DNA of 30,014 nucleotides, taken from positions 1 through 30,014 of the forward strand of contig JAIXMF010000154.1 in NCBI GenBank assembly GCA_025201365.1, given 5' to 3'. Positions within the stretch are counted from its first letter, which is position 1. Every line of letters begins with the position of its first letter. This document shows, piece by piece, positions 20,386-30,014 of this stretch. The position numbers were made by a program, and so were the translations under genes. The DNA is from Syncephalis plumigaleata (Eukaryota > Zoopagomycota > Zoopagomycetes > Zoopagales > Piptocephalidaceae). Under the pieces are notes generated by a model that saw nothing but the letters and a program-made list of their open reading frames with translations, ran no database searches and was not told the origin of the DNA.

Positions 20386-21395
20386 TTTTCTTTGTATCCA
20401 TCAGAGACTAGACAATCCACATAGTATAATGTAAAGAAAGAAAGAATAAATAATAATAAATAATAGAATAATCATTCGAGTCAAATAGATGACTATCGTT
20501 ATAGTGTTTATATAGAAAGTTACCACATACTGCTGTGTTGTTCATTGATCGGTTATACGCAAAGAAAAGTAATCATCGAATATATACGTGTTTTGTTAAA
20601 TCTTGTATACCGTGTTGAATTTAAGCATGTGCACTTCACCGCCATCAACCTGTTATCGTTCTTTGCGTCAACTGACAAAAATACGCAATGCCGAAATGCC
20701 CCGTCATCTTACGAGTTTCCTTTTTCTATGTGTCACACATGATTGCATGCAATTGCTATGATGAGACGTATTGGTCGCGTTGAGCAAAGGAGGCAGCCGG
20801 TTTTTGCATTACCTGTTTGATCGCTGAACCGAGTATTATTTTCAAAAAAGCAATATCTTTGCGAGAACATGCGTAAATAGTAAGTAGTTCATGACATGAA
20901 CACTATCCGATAAATCAACCACAATCTAATGATACACTAGTAGGCTAAGCATAAAACAGTTGATTTCGTATATTTATTCGTGCATATGCATATATCTGCA
21001 CGTAGCTGATGGCCGAATTCTAGGCAATGATACCAAAATAAATTCACCTATCTAATCATGCATGTGTTAATTTAATAGCTGGGTAAATGGTCTCATCGAT
21101 ACATATGCCATGCCGGTAGCAGTAGTACCGGCAGTAGCAACACTTGTGCTTGAACCTGTTTGAACCTCGGACCGTGCAATATAAACTAGTTCCATTTAAG
21201 TGCCAACCTCAATTGCTATCGGCAATATTAGACCTCTTTATAAATCCGTAATTTTATTTTATATCCTATTTACTTATTCCTGATCATACTCTGTTCTATT
21301 CTTATTTCGTGATATATAACTATAAATATATATAGAAGGAGAGTAAAGGAAAAGACAAAGCTCGTTCCACTTGTATAATAGTATTCGTGGAAAGC
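20386..21395. other. 1-kb intergenic region, no gene seen
   Basis: Lies between the two receptor-like paralogues. It holds the 3' end of the first (AATAAA near 20445) and the promoter of the second; a TATAACTATAAATATATATAG stretch around 21313-21334 is a TATA-like region about 65-80 bases ahead of the ATG at 21396. A 65-codon open frame at 20545-20742 has no recognisable product. No remnant of a third paralogue was seen. Confidence 0.45.
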
Positions 21396-22450
21396 ATGAA
21401 TGAGATAGAGGTGTCAAACAGTCTCAATGGATTCGAGTTTCTATGGGAGGTACGTAATGAGATTGTTCCCCTTCGAACACGCTACAGAACAGCAAGATTT
21501 CAACTTGCCTGTGCCACACTTGTATCGATTATCTTCCTGTACAATACGTGGCATTCGATCCTTGTCGCGTATCGATATCCGCGTAAGCTAGCACCATGGT
21601 GCTGCCTAATCATAGGTATACTCGGACTAGTAGTGATATGCACTATTGCCGTTCCATCAATAGGATTTGACGGTCCATCCTGCAACACGACCGGATGGTC
21701 CATCGTGGCAGGAGTGGTGCTGTCGACCATGGCCGCGAATGTCGTGCTATTCGAACGAGCCTATATTGCGTGTCGTCGTGCCAAATGGCTACTTGTTAGC
21801 GGTTTGTTTCTCACGTTCATACCCGGTCCTGTCTACATGCTTATCGTCGTTAACACTGGAAGTATCAAGTACACCAACCTACATGGATGTTACCTCAATT
21901 ATCCTGCGTATCTTCCATATGTGCGAGCCTTCACCGATCTACCGCAAAATATCATATTCGGCGTAATATTCTGTAGGGTCATCTATCACAATTACGTGCG
22001 ACACAGAGAGGAACTATGGAAGGAACTCGTGAAAGACGGCGTAATAACAATGCTCCTTGTTGCACTATCCAACATCACCTGTTTCATTATCGGCGAGAGC
22101 AATGTCTTGGGCGCGTATAGTAGCCTGGCCTACATTACCGATTGGTAAGTAGCTAGTTAGTTAGTTGGTTAATCGATAAAGAGGTGTATCTCCACTATGA
22201 TAAGCTAATTTAGCGTAGGGTCATAGCATCCACCTTACTTTCCGAGAACATCTACCGAATACATCTTGGACCGCAAACCACCAGTAAGAAGGGTAGTAGG
22301 AAGACTCAGCAATCCATTCATACTGATATGCCACTCGGAGGTATATCAACGACGTGTAGAGCCTATGAAATATCGGGATTATCCACTTTTCATGGCATGC
22401 AGTACACGTTTACAAATTCCGAACATCATCGGCTACAGAATATCGCGTAA
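21396..22450 (+). CDS. Seven-helix receptor-like membrane protein, copy 2
   Basis: Two exons (21396-22144 and 22219-22450) give 326 residues. Seven hydrophobic segments match copy 1 in order and spacing: QLACATLVSIIFLYNTW, WCCLIIGILGLVVICTI, WSIVAGVVLSTMAANVVLF, WLLVSGLFLTFIPGPVYML, a segment with DLPQNIIFGVIFCRVIY, DGVITMLLVALSNITCFII, and a last helix split by the intron (TDW then VIASTLLSEN). Shared with copy 1 are the APWCC/ASWCC word, GPSC, YPAYLPYVR and the intron position. The cytoplasmic tail is longer, Ser/Thr-rich and unlike that of copy 1, so the tails have diverged most. The acceptor at 22218 is used because the AG at 22213 breaks the frame. Function as a receptor is inference. 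Confidence 0.78.
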
Positions 22451-22716
22451 TCTACTTCCATTTAATACTAATACTAATACAAATAATTTATTGTCGACTA
22501 AGTTAATAAAATGAATAATTGCTCCTATATTGTAGTAGTAATCATTTCAGCTATAGTATCAATAAATTAGCACCTTATCAATTAGCAGAATTTGATCTAT
22601 TTCTAATTATTACTATGAAAGCTTATCATGTGCACTAAGGAAATATCGAAAGAAAGTCGTGTCTCTTTTGTTTTTGTTTTCTTCTTTTTCTACTACGACT
22701 ACGACTACATACGACC

Positions 22717-23860
22717 ATGAATATGTTAATGCGTCGACTCACTCTGGCACGAAATGTCTTGTACGCTTGTGATTCCACGCTACGCGTCCAAGTAAGCCAA
22801 TACTTGCAAGTGATCGTAGTAGTGCGGTAATACTGACGTAATACTTTCTTAGTGGCGAGTTGGCCCTAATCTTCTTATGAGAAGCCATGCCCTATCCACG
22901 GTAGGTATATTTTGTTCTGTTACTATTGTTACTATTGTTATTAATAATGCGTCAACTCTTCTACAGTCTTCCGCGGTTGCTCGCTGGGCCGATTCCTCGT
23001 CTCCGTTGGGCACAGCCATGCCGTTGAATCAGAGCAAGGAAACGCTTTCCTGGAAGGAACGAGCAGCACTGACTATGGCGCATCTTCTCGGCTACAATCG
23101 CCCTTCCTCCTTGTCCATTCGCGCTAGTCGTGATTTGTATGCAGCATGCGTAGAGGCTGCCAATGATAAGGCATTCTACGTTCATGGTATGTCCCATTAT
23201 GAGCAATTATATCGTCATCTAATATGCTTATTATCATTGTCATTATTATATATTGGTGTAGCATGCGGATTGCCTGATAATTTCAATACCTGGTTTGCCA
23301 TTACACAGATTCACGTCTGGATGCTTATGGTACGATTACGCCCCGAGAAACATGGCAAGGCATACGCGCAGGAATTGGTCAATCGATTCTTTGAAGATAT
23401 TGAGGATCGTATACGTGCACACGGAGTAAGTGGCTAACATAAGAATATCATTATCTTCACGACATGCTCCCTTACACTAGAAATGATCGTAGATTGAACA
23501 GAGTAGCATCATTAATAAAATGGTTCGAGAACGTCTTGATGCCTTTCGCGGTGGTGTTCTCGCCTACGACGAAGGAATGTGTAAATCGGATGCTGTATTG
23601 GCAGCGGCCATTTGGCGGTAAGTAATAGCATTTGATGTGTAATCAAATAGTACAATGAGCCTACCCTATCCATATTATTAGAATGCTAATCAACATGTAA
23701 ATCTACTAGAAATATACCAAATCTATCGCCACTTAACAAGGAATTGGCATTTATCGTACGTCATATGAGACGTCAACTAGCTGCCTTTGATCAATGGTCG
23801 TCTGATCGTCTACTCTACGGCCAGGTGAAGTTTCTGAAGCCCGCTGCCACTCTGGAATAA
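22717..23860 (+). CDS. CBP3: Ubiquinol-cytochrome c chaperone, Cbp3/UQCC1 type
   Basis: Mitochondrial assembly factor that helps cytochrome b translation and complex III assembly. Six exons (22717-22791, 22853-22900, 22967-23186, 23262-23425, 23493-23617, 23710-23860) give 260 residues. The N-terminus (MNMLMRRLTLARNVLYAC) is Arg-rich with little acid, as in a mitochondrial presequence. The family core spans about residues 80-240: LSWKERAALTMAHLLGYN, then AACVEAANDKAFYVHACGLPDN, FNTWFAITQIHVWMLMVRLR, and AQELVNRFFEDIEDRIRAHG. All six joins are in phase. Human UQCC1 and yeast Cbp3 have the same core; copy here is of usual size and looks intact. Confidence 0.92.
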
Positions 23861-24703
23861 TCATGCCTAGCCACGTGATTTGTGTATCCATCACACGCCA
23901 ATCGTGATGAAGAGAGAGAGGGGATAAAGTAGGGAGGATGTTACGATGTGGAATACGGGACATGTAAAGAAGAGGCATAACGAGCAGGAACAGCATATAA
24001 TAGATTCACTAATTATTCAAGCTACATGATGCAAGAAGAGTGAGAGAATACTCGTGTCGTCTATGTATACATGTCTATGTACGTATGTCTATGTACATGT
24101 ATACGTATATGTATGTCTGTGTCCATGTCTGTGTGTCTTCTGCCTGTCTATATTCTTCCTCCTATGTGTGTAATGTGGGCTTGTATGCAATGCGTCATGA
24201 ACAAGTAGAAATGTTGCAGAAACACTTATCACACTAAAACACACCCTGCTTCTTCCTTTTTCTTTATTAATAATATACCGATAACCATTGCCACTTGTGA
24301 CCTTACAAATACTGCTTATTAACTAACTATCGACACCAATCATTGCTCTCTTGAACTGCTTAATAATACAACGCTTCTTCCAGCTATTCTATGAAGTTAC
24401 CATAGTTCTTTCTCTTCTTGAATTCATATTGTAATTAGTGTGCACCTGCTCATACTTTAAGAAGCAGTGAGTATACACAATTACCTTTCTACTTTTACCT
24501 CTACTACCTCTACTACTACTACTATACAGTACAGCTATCTGATAGTCATACGGATAATAGTGGTACGACTACGATTGACACTGTATTGTGGTTGGTATTC
24601 TTGAACAATTCTCTCCACTTGCATTTCTGTTGTCCGAGCTTTACATCATACTAGTGACCACTACACACACACACAAAAGCATACAAGCATACCATCTTCT
24701 AAC
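23861..24703. other. Intergenic region with alternating TG/TA-rich tract
   Basis: Follows the Cbp3-like stop and precedes the PH-FYVE gene. Positions about 24061-24140 are a degenerate tract of TATGTA, CATGT and TCTGTG words, largely alternating purine-pyrimidine. Positions 24500-24530 carry a CTACTA run, and 24661-24674 a CA run, probably in the leader of the next gene. No coding exon is supported. Confidence 0.5.
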
Positions 24704-27042
24704 ATGACAACACTTGGCGGCAATGAGACACCGTTGCCTTCGTCTCGTACACCGGCTACATCGTCGCGGCTTCCTTCCTACTTGAACTCGCTGGATAAAC
24801 TTGTTACCGCGGGACTGCCACGATTTGGTGGTGGTGTACTGTTTGGCACGGCGGCAACACCTTCTGCCATAACAGGTCCAACTCCTAATAAATCAAGCAG
24901 CAGCAACAACAACAATAATCATAGCAGTAGTGCCTCCACTACAGAACGCAATGAACCGGCCAATATGGAACAAACGACATTACCGCCGGTAGTGGCATCA
25001 ATGTCATCATCGGCTGAACTAGTCTCTCCTAATTTATCGGAGAATGGTAGTAATCCATCTAATAATTTGGTTCGTAAACGTTCAGGAGCCACTGCTGCAG
25101 CTAGAGCTCGAGCCAGAGCACGTTTACGCTGGCCCACTTCATTCGAGGATTTGCATCAACTATTCTCGGTCGAGTATCAATTTGTACGCGGTCGTTCACT
25201 CACTTCAACGGGACGTGTGCTCCTCAAGGAAGGCTATCTACTTAAAGAGGCACCGGGCAAGGCACCAAGCATGCGAAAGGTAAGTTAACATAGCCTATTC
25301 CATGCATATACAAATCATTACCATTACTAATGCTATATGCTTCTCCTTAGTTCTTTTTATTTTCAGATATACTCATTTGTGGTGCACCTATCAAGTCAAA
25401 TCAACGTAAAATACGGTCGTCAGTACTTTCAATAACACCCACTGGTAGTGATACCGTGTTAGCAACGAGCACTCCCACTTCAACTGCTGAACTAGCAAAG
25501 GTCGCCGTTAAAGGATCAATATCAACGGAACATCTACTAGCTACCTCAGTACCATTAACATCGTCATCATCATCATCATCATCATTACCGCAGCATATTC
25601 AGTTTGTAGAAGCGGATACCCTTAAGAGTAGTAAATCGTTGGATAAAGGCACCACACATCATTTGATGCCACCAACATTGGACACTACAGGATCATGTTC
25701 ACTTAGTCGTTCATCATCCATTGGTCAGACGAGTAGTCATGGTGGTAGTCAGACAATGTCAAATACATGTACACCATTATTCGAACGACAAATTGTCATT
25801 TCTCTAGGGAGTATCAATGTTAATCTAGTGGAGGATAATGGTAAGTTAATATATATATATATATATATAGATTACTCATTACTCATTATTACTATTACTA
25901 TTTAGATCTTGCCATTTCCATAACTAAAGGCAAGGAGAGCTTCACCATACGTACTCGTGATATCGCAGAGAAAGAAGAATGGTATAAATCATTCTGTGAT
26001 GCACTGACTGGTTATCGCGAGTTACAAGCACGTCGTACTCGTGAACAAACACCCGATCCTGTTGTCGGTATACGTCGTACTGGTCTGGCAGGTGCCACTC
26101 GACATCCCACTCATCGTAGTCGTACCATGGATGAGGGTTTCCGTCGATCATGGGCAGGCTCTACTGTCTCTAGTGCATTATCATCAATGAACACTACGAA
26201 ATCACCATTATCTATGGAAGCAATCAATGGTATCAATCATAATAGTAATAGTCACGCCATTAGTCATAGTCATACTCATTCGAGTGACCTAAAGATGCAC
26301 TCAAATGAACGATCCTCTGGCATTTATGACTCGCTACGCTTCTGGCAAGTACCACGCGCACTACAACGTAAGGACAGTATGAGCAGTGATATTAGTCGAC
26401 AAAGTGATCTGGATGGTGTATCATGGGTTCCAGATGATATGGTAAGTCATCTTGTATACTATCATTCTAATAACGATGCTTACTACTACTACTACTACCC
26501 ATCATCTATTCAGGTGGATACATGTATGGTTTGTAAGAAGATCAAATTTGGTATGATGGTTCGTAAACATCATTGTAGGTATGTATCATTTGTTAATAGA
26601 TTAATGAATATGCCATTAATGTCATTGTTTATTTAGACGATGTGGATTTGTTATTTGTTGGAATTGTTCAGAAATGCGTAAATCAACTTCACAACCTGAA
26701 CGTAAAGTACGCACTTGTATCGATTGTATTGCCACTTGTGATGGTACAGGTTGGATGACAGTCGAGTATCAAGAGGATCGTCAACCATCACAATCTACAC
26801 CGCAAACACAATCACCTGAAGAGGAACGTGATCTACCACCGATGTTAGTTGATACTACCAAATTATCATCAGTATCAGTAGATTCACAAAAGTCAGATAC
26901 TATTGTAACAACTATTACCGCAACTAATAATAATGATAATGATGATGAATTACCATCACCTAATTCATCTCATGACATGTTGCTTAATTCCAATGATGAT
27001 ATAGCAACGATAGCATCGATTAAATCTGCTATAACACCATAA
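24704..27042 (+). CDS. PH and FYVE domain protein
   Basis: Five exons (24704-25279, 25351-25840, 25906-26441, 26514-26578, 26637-27042) give 690 residues. Residues 1-145 are Ser/Asn-rich and disordered. A PH domain starts near 169 (GRVLLKEGYLLKEA, FFLFSDILICGAP), is interrupted by a Ser/Thr-rich insertion of about 100 residues, and ends with SFTIRTRDIAEKEEWYKSFC near 389. A FYVE zinc finger follows at about 530-585, with the WVPDD motif, CMVC, RKHHCRRCG, VICWNC and CIDC, all eight zinc ligands present, so it should bind phosphatidylinositol 3-phosphate on endosomes. The pairing is like that of phafins and FGD proteins, but no RhoGEF (DH) domain is visible. The C-terminus is acidic and Ser-rich. 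AATAAA at 27197. Confidence 0.9.
25848..25869 (+). repeat. (TA)n run inside an intron
   Basis: A TA dinucleotide run of about 11 copies lies just after the donor of the intron 25841-25905 in the PH-FYVE gene. It is simple sequence and probably varies in length between individuals. Confidence 0.9.
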
Positions 27043-27785
27043 TAATGACAATAATGACAATGACTACTATTCACTGGTGTATTCATCTATTTGTGTATAT
27101 TTGTTATTTGTATTGAATGGATCAGTTAATTAGTCAGTCAGTCAGTCAGTCATTGGATTATACAACTTGTGTATTTTTGAGATATCATCTAACGAGAATA
27201 AATTGTATTGCTTTTGCTCTTTTCCTTACATGAATACTAAATATCATACTCTTAGATACTATTTTACGGTTTATTAATAATAACAAAGCAACAATTGTTC
27301 ATGTCATTACATCACATGTATTTCATAACATGTTATAACAGTAATAGCAACAATTATGACGCGAGTAAAGTATATGGAAATAAATAAACAGATTATGCTA
27401 AAATACATCATCTTTATAATCAAGGCATGTTATTACAACAACAACGATAATGAGTAATGATGATCCATATCATGTATACATCAATACAATATTGACATCC
27501 TCATTATACTATATGTGTATAGATAACGATTGTTGTAATAGTAAGAGTATAGGTATTGCCTATATATAATACGAAGAAAAAGAAAGAAAACTGCAATCCA
27601 CTAATAATAAATGATGATGATGAGGTGACGTCATACATTCCCACTTTCTATATAGTCAGAAAGTAGTAAGGGTGTAGAAATGAGTTACATCTCATCACAA
27701 GCATAGAAAAGTATGAATAAAATAAGAGATGACAGTAACAACATGATTGTTCCAATTGCTTATGTTGTTGTCGTCATCATTGTTT
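27043..27785. other. Convergent 3' regions, no gene seen
   Basis: Lies between the stops of two converging genes. It has a GTCA run (27135-27150), AATAAA at 27197-27202 for the upstream gene, and AT-rich sequence in which TTTATTAATAAT (near 27270) could serve polyadenylation on the minus strand. No open frame of note. Confidence 0.5.
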
Positions 27786-29430
27786 CTATGCATGAGCCAT
27801 TACTAATGGATTACCGTTGACTGCTGCTGCAGGCATACCCGTATTCGGATTGTAGGTCTCCGTGTGTAATGGATTACTATTAACACTATCGTGTAGATGT
27901 TGATAGCCACCAGTAGTGGACATGACATGATCACCGAATAGTGGCCATAGTAATGCACCAATCCAACGAGAGATTGGCATCCAGAATGTTACAATGACGC
28001 AGGCCAATAGGAATATGAGTATCTGCGGTAGTAGATCAACAAGACCTTTATCAACTGGATGACTACCAGTCATTCGACATGCTCGTTTTCCTCCTGTAGC
28101 CATATTATTACTATTGCTGTTATTGCTGTTATTGCTATTCATGGAGTAGTGTTGTCCCATTCGATCACGCTAGATAATAATAAAGATGAATCAATTAATA
28201 TAGACTGTATACATGTATATGAGTGTGTATTATTAATTACCTTTTCCTCGTTGTCTAGACCCACTTCAACATCACTACCATAACATGATGATACTCGATT
28301 GCCCACTACTAGAGGTCTATGTACCGGTGAAGCTGATCGGTGTGTACCGATATTATTCGATGAAGTATAGCTGCTATTAGGACTAATGGTGCCATGATGT
28401 TGTTGCTGATACTGTTGTTGTTGTTGTTGATGATATGGTTGATGCTGTTGATGCTGTTGTTGTTGATGATGAGGATTATTATTGCCAGTATTACCATGAG
28501 TAGTAGCAGTAGTAGCAGTATAACTATGAGCGACATTCGTACGACGTGACATGGGCAATTCTAACGATGGCATACGAGAGTGCGATAAATGACTACGCAT
28601 TCGTGGTGAGGCCGAGGTTGAACGTGAGGTATTCGCGGTAGTGGTGGTGGCTGCGACAATTGTACTAGGTGCAAGATTGACTGTATGAAATGATGATGAA
28701 CTACTATTGTTACTATGCAGGAGTGGCATTCGACAGTGAATAAAATTCTCTACGATGCGACGTCGATCAAAACCTCTCCATTGCTATAGGATATGATATG
28801 ACATGATATGATAATCAAATAGAAATGTATATATCGGTTATTACTAATTATAACAATGTAAATGATTCTATTCTAAATGAATAGCATACCTTTTTAGAGT
28901 CCAAATGTTGTGCCTCCTCTTCTGTAAGGGTGATACTCTCAATCATGAAACGATCGTCTGATTGAACCGTTCCTTCGCAACGGGCTAATTAATGAAAGTG
29001 TTCATATTAGTACATGATGAATGAATAGGAAAGGGATTGATCATATATATACTAACCGAATATCTCGACACTCTCGCCTGAAGGCCATAACACACCAAGT
29101 ACTGGACGAACGCTGTAACGATCAGGAGCGTTTGTTTTAAACTTGAATCCAATAGGGGCATCGGCTGCCACAATTCGTAATGAAACACGACCTACGAGTA
29201 CCTGACTATTGGTTTTAGATGCTATAATAATGATAATAGTGATAATAATGGAAATAATACAGGTTAATAGACTGTCACGCGAAAAGAGAGTACCCTCTAA
29301 CGCTTAATGACTTGCTTTGAAATGTAAATTCTGACGGTGACACTCGAATGGTAGCCGAGGTAGGTGGCGTAACAGGACGCGATAATGACGCTACTGGACT
29401 TGAAGAACGACGTGTAGCCGGGTCAGACAT
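27786..29430 (-). CDS. VAP/Scs2-like MSP-domain ER membrane protein
   Basis: ER protein that recruits FFAT-motif partners at membrane contact sites. Exons on the minus strand: 29312-29430, 29057-29205, 28890-28984, 28241-28783 and 27786-28169; 429 residues. The MSP domain spans about residues 30-135, with RVSPSEFTFQS, GFKFKTNAPDRYSVRP (the FFAT-binding face) and DDRFMIESITL. The next 200 residues are low complexity, rich in Ser, His, Gln and Asn. A hydrophobic helix (LPQILIFLLACVIVTFWMP) lies near 349-367, followed by about 60 more residues, so it is not a strict tail anchor. The join between exons 1 and 2 is the weak point: I use a GTCATT donor (29311) and the acceptor before 29205; a GTACTC donor eight codons later is also in phase. 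Confidence 0.86.
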
Positions 29431-29818
29431 AGTATTGCTAGTCGAGGTATAATGCAGATAGTAGCAGGTAAACGTGGAATGAACACGAGCAAGTGAGTGA
29501 GCGAGTAAGCTAATTGACGTGGAATGAGGAGAAAAAAGATAAAGTGAAGAAATAAGAGAGAGCGAGAGAGACAATAAAAAGAAGAGACGATTCTAAACCT
29601 TGGAAAACTTTTGTTAGCCCTCAAAGATAACCCGGTAGTTGATTGGACCGCATTCTCCCCATCATTTCATAAACATGTGAAAATCTTCCATAAAGATTCT
29701 TCATACTTTATCATCTATTCATAATAGAAAGATGACCTATTTCGTTATCTCTAATAGATCGATAACTGATGCTAGTCATGGCGATGTCAATATATGCTAG
29801 GTTTGTGTGACCAATAAT
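29431..29818. other. Divergent promoter region
   Basis: About 390 bases between the start of the VAP-like gene and that of the next gene. Positions 29525-29580 are purine-rich on the plus strand (GAGA and AAGA words), that is a CT-rich leader for the minus-strand gene. No open frame is convincing. Confidence 0.45.
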
Positions 29819-30014
29819 ATGGCACGTCTGCGCTACTTTGATGCCATTCAATTGAACGAGCGCAAAGGCCAGCCAGTTAGTCAGATGGACAAGGTATGAA
29901 TGCTACAGGCGATAATGATAGCCATTCATTTGACTAGCATATACTGCTGCAGCTACCCTACCACTGCTCTACCCAATTGATGATATACTATATTGTGATA
30001 TACTTACTTGCTAA
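29819..30014 (+). CDS. Start of a further gene, cut by the window edge
   Basis: An ATG at 29819 opens a 25-codon exon (MARLRYFDAIQLNERKG, then QPVSQMDK) that ends at AAG before a GTATGA donor at 29894. A TTGACTAG acceptor-like site lies at 29930-29937, but the following exon cannot be judged before the window ends. No family recognised from so short a piece. The fragment's composition and the clean donor support a real first exon. Confidence 0.5.

Noticed and set aside
24040-24237. 65-codon open frame in the TG/TA-rich tract
   Set aside because: It is a translation of simple sequence (Tyr, Met, Cys, Val words) and lies in an intergenic region.
1-30014. tRNA, rRNA, transposon or virus-derived sequence
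   Set aside because: I looked for these by eye and saw no recognisable tRNA arms, rRNA words, terminal repeats, or reverse transcriptase, integrase or transposase motifs; a systematic search was not possible.

Overview
The window looks like the nuclear genome of a compact, AT-rich, intron-rich fungus, probably an early-diverging lineage; a zoopagomycete such as Syncephalis would fit, but that is inference. The grounds are introns of about 50-90 nt with GTAAGT donors and CTAAT-type branch sites, a Pmt4-type protein O-mannosyltransferase, a Cbp3/UQCC1 chaperone, PH-FYVE and VAP proteins, and lineage-specific seven-helix receptors. No transposon, viral element, tRNA or rRNA was recognised.

The outstanding feature is 648-8463. 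About 7.7 kb holds some 94 short introns (52-95 nt, mostly GTAAGT...CTAAT...TAG/CAG) separated by 93 microexons. By my reading 75 microexons are exactly 3 nt (one codon), eight are 6 nt, five are 21 nt, and five are 2, 5, 8, 15 or 18 nt. Joined in order they keep one frame with no stop and give a protein of about 177 residues: an Asn/Ser-rich start, an acidic then Lys/Arg-rich part, a Thr-rich part, a coiled coil made of 21-nt heptad exons (LEAEKQR, LKEANQH, LEEANQH), and a basic tail. The introns share internal sequence beyond the splice signals, so the array seems to have grown by tandem duplication of intron-plus-codon units. I know of no described gene in which most of the protein is built from consecutive one-codon exons.

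The rest is ordinary in density. 9194-12186 (+): Pmt4/POMT1-type mannosyltransferase, 11 exons. 12596-13761 (+): secreted protein resembling a degenerate kinase fold. 14037-15931 (-): UBE3D-type HECT-like E3. 16508-18841 (+): about 28 Ser/Thr/Asn-rich 20-residue repeats followed by a ubiquitin-like domain without the terminal Gly-Gly. 18911-19187 (-): possible small gene. 19392-20385 and 21396-22450 (+): two paralogous seven-helix proteins. 22717-23860 (+): Cbp3/UQCC1. 24704-27042 (+): PH-FYVE protein with a split PH domain. 27786-29430 (-): VAP/Scs2-like MSP-domain membrane protein. 29819 to the end (+): start of a further gene.

Functionally the neighbours are mixed (ER glycosylation, ER contact sites, endosomal PI3P binding, ubiquitin, respiratory-complex assembly) and do not form an evident cluster. 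Exon junctions were worked out by eye from splice signals and frame; total lengths divide by three for every complete model except UBE3D, where one junction is unresolved.
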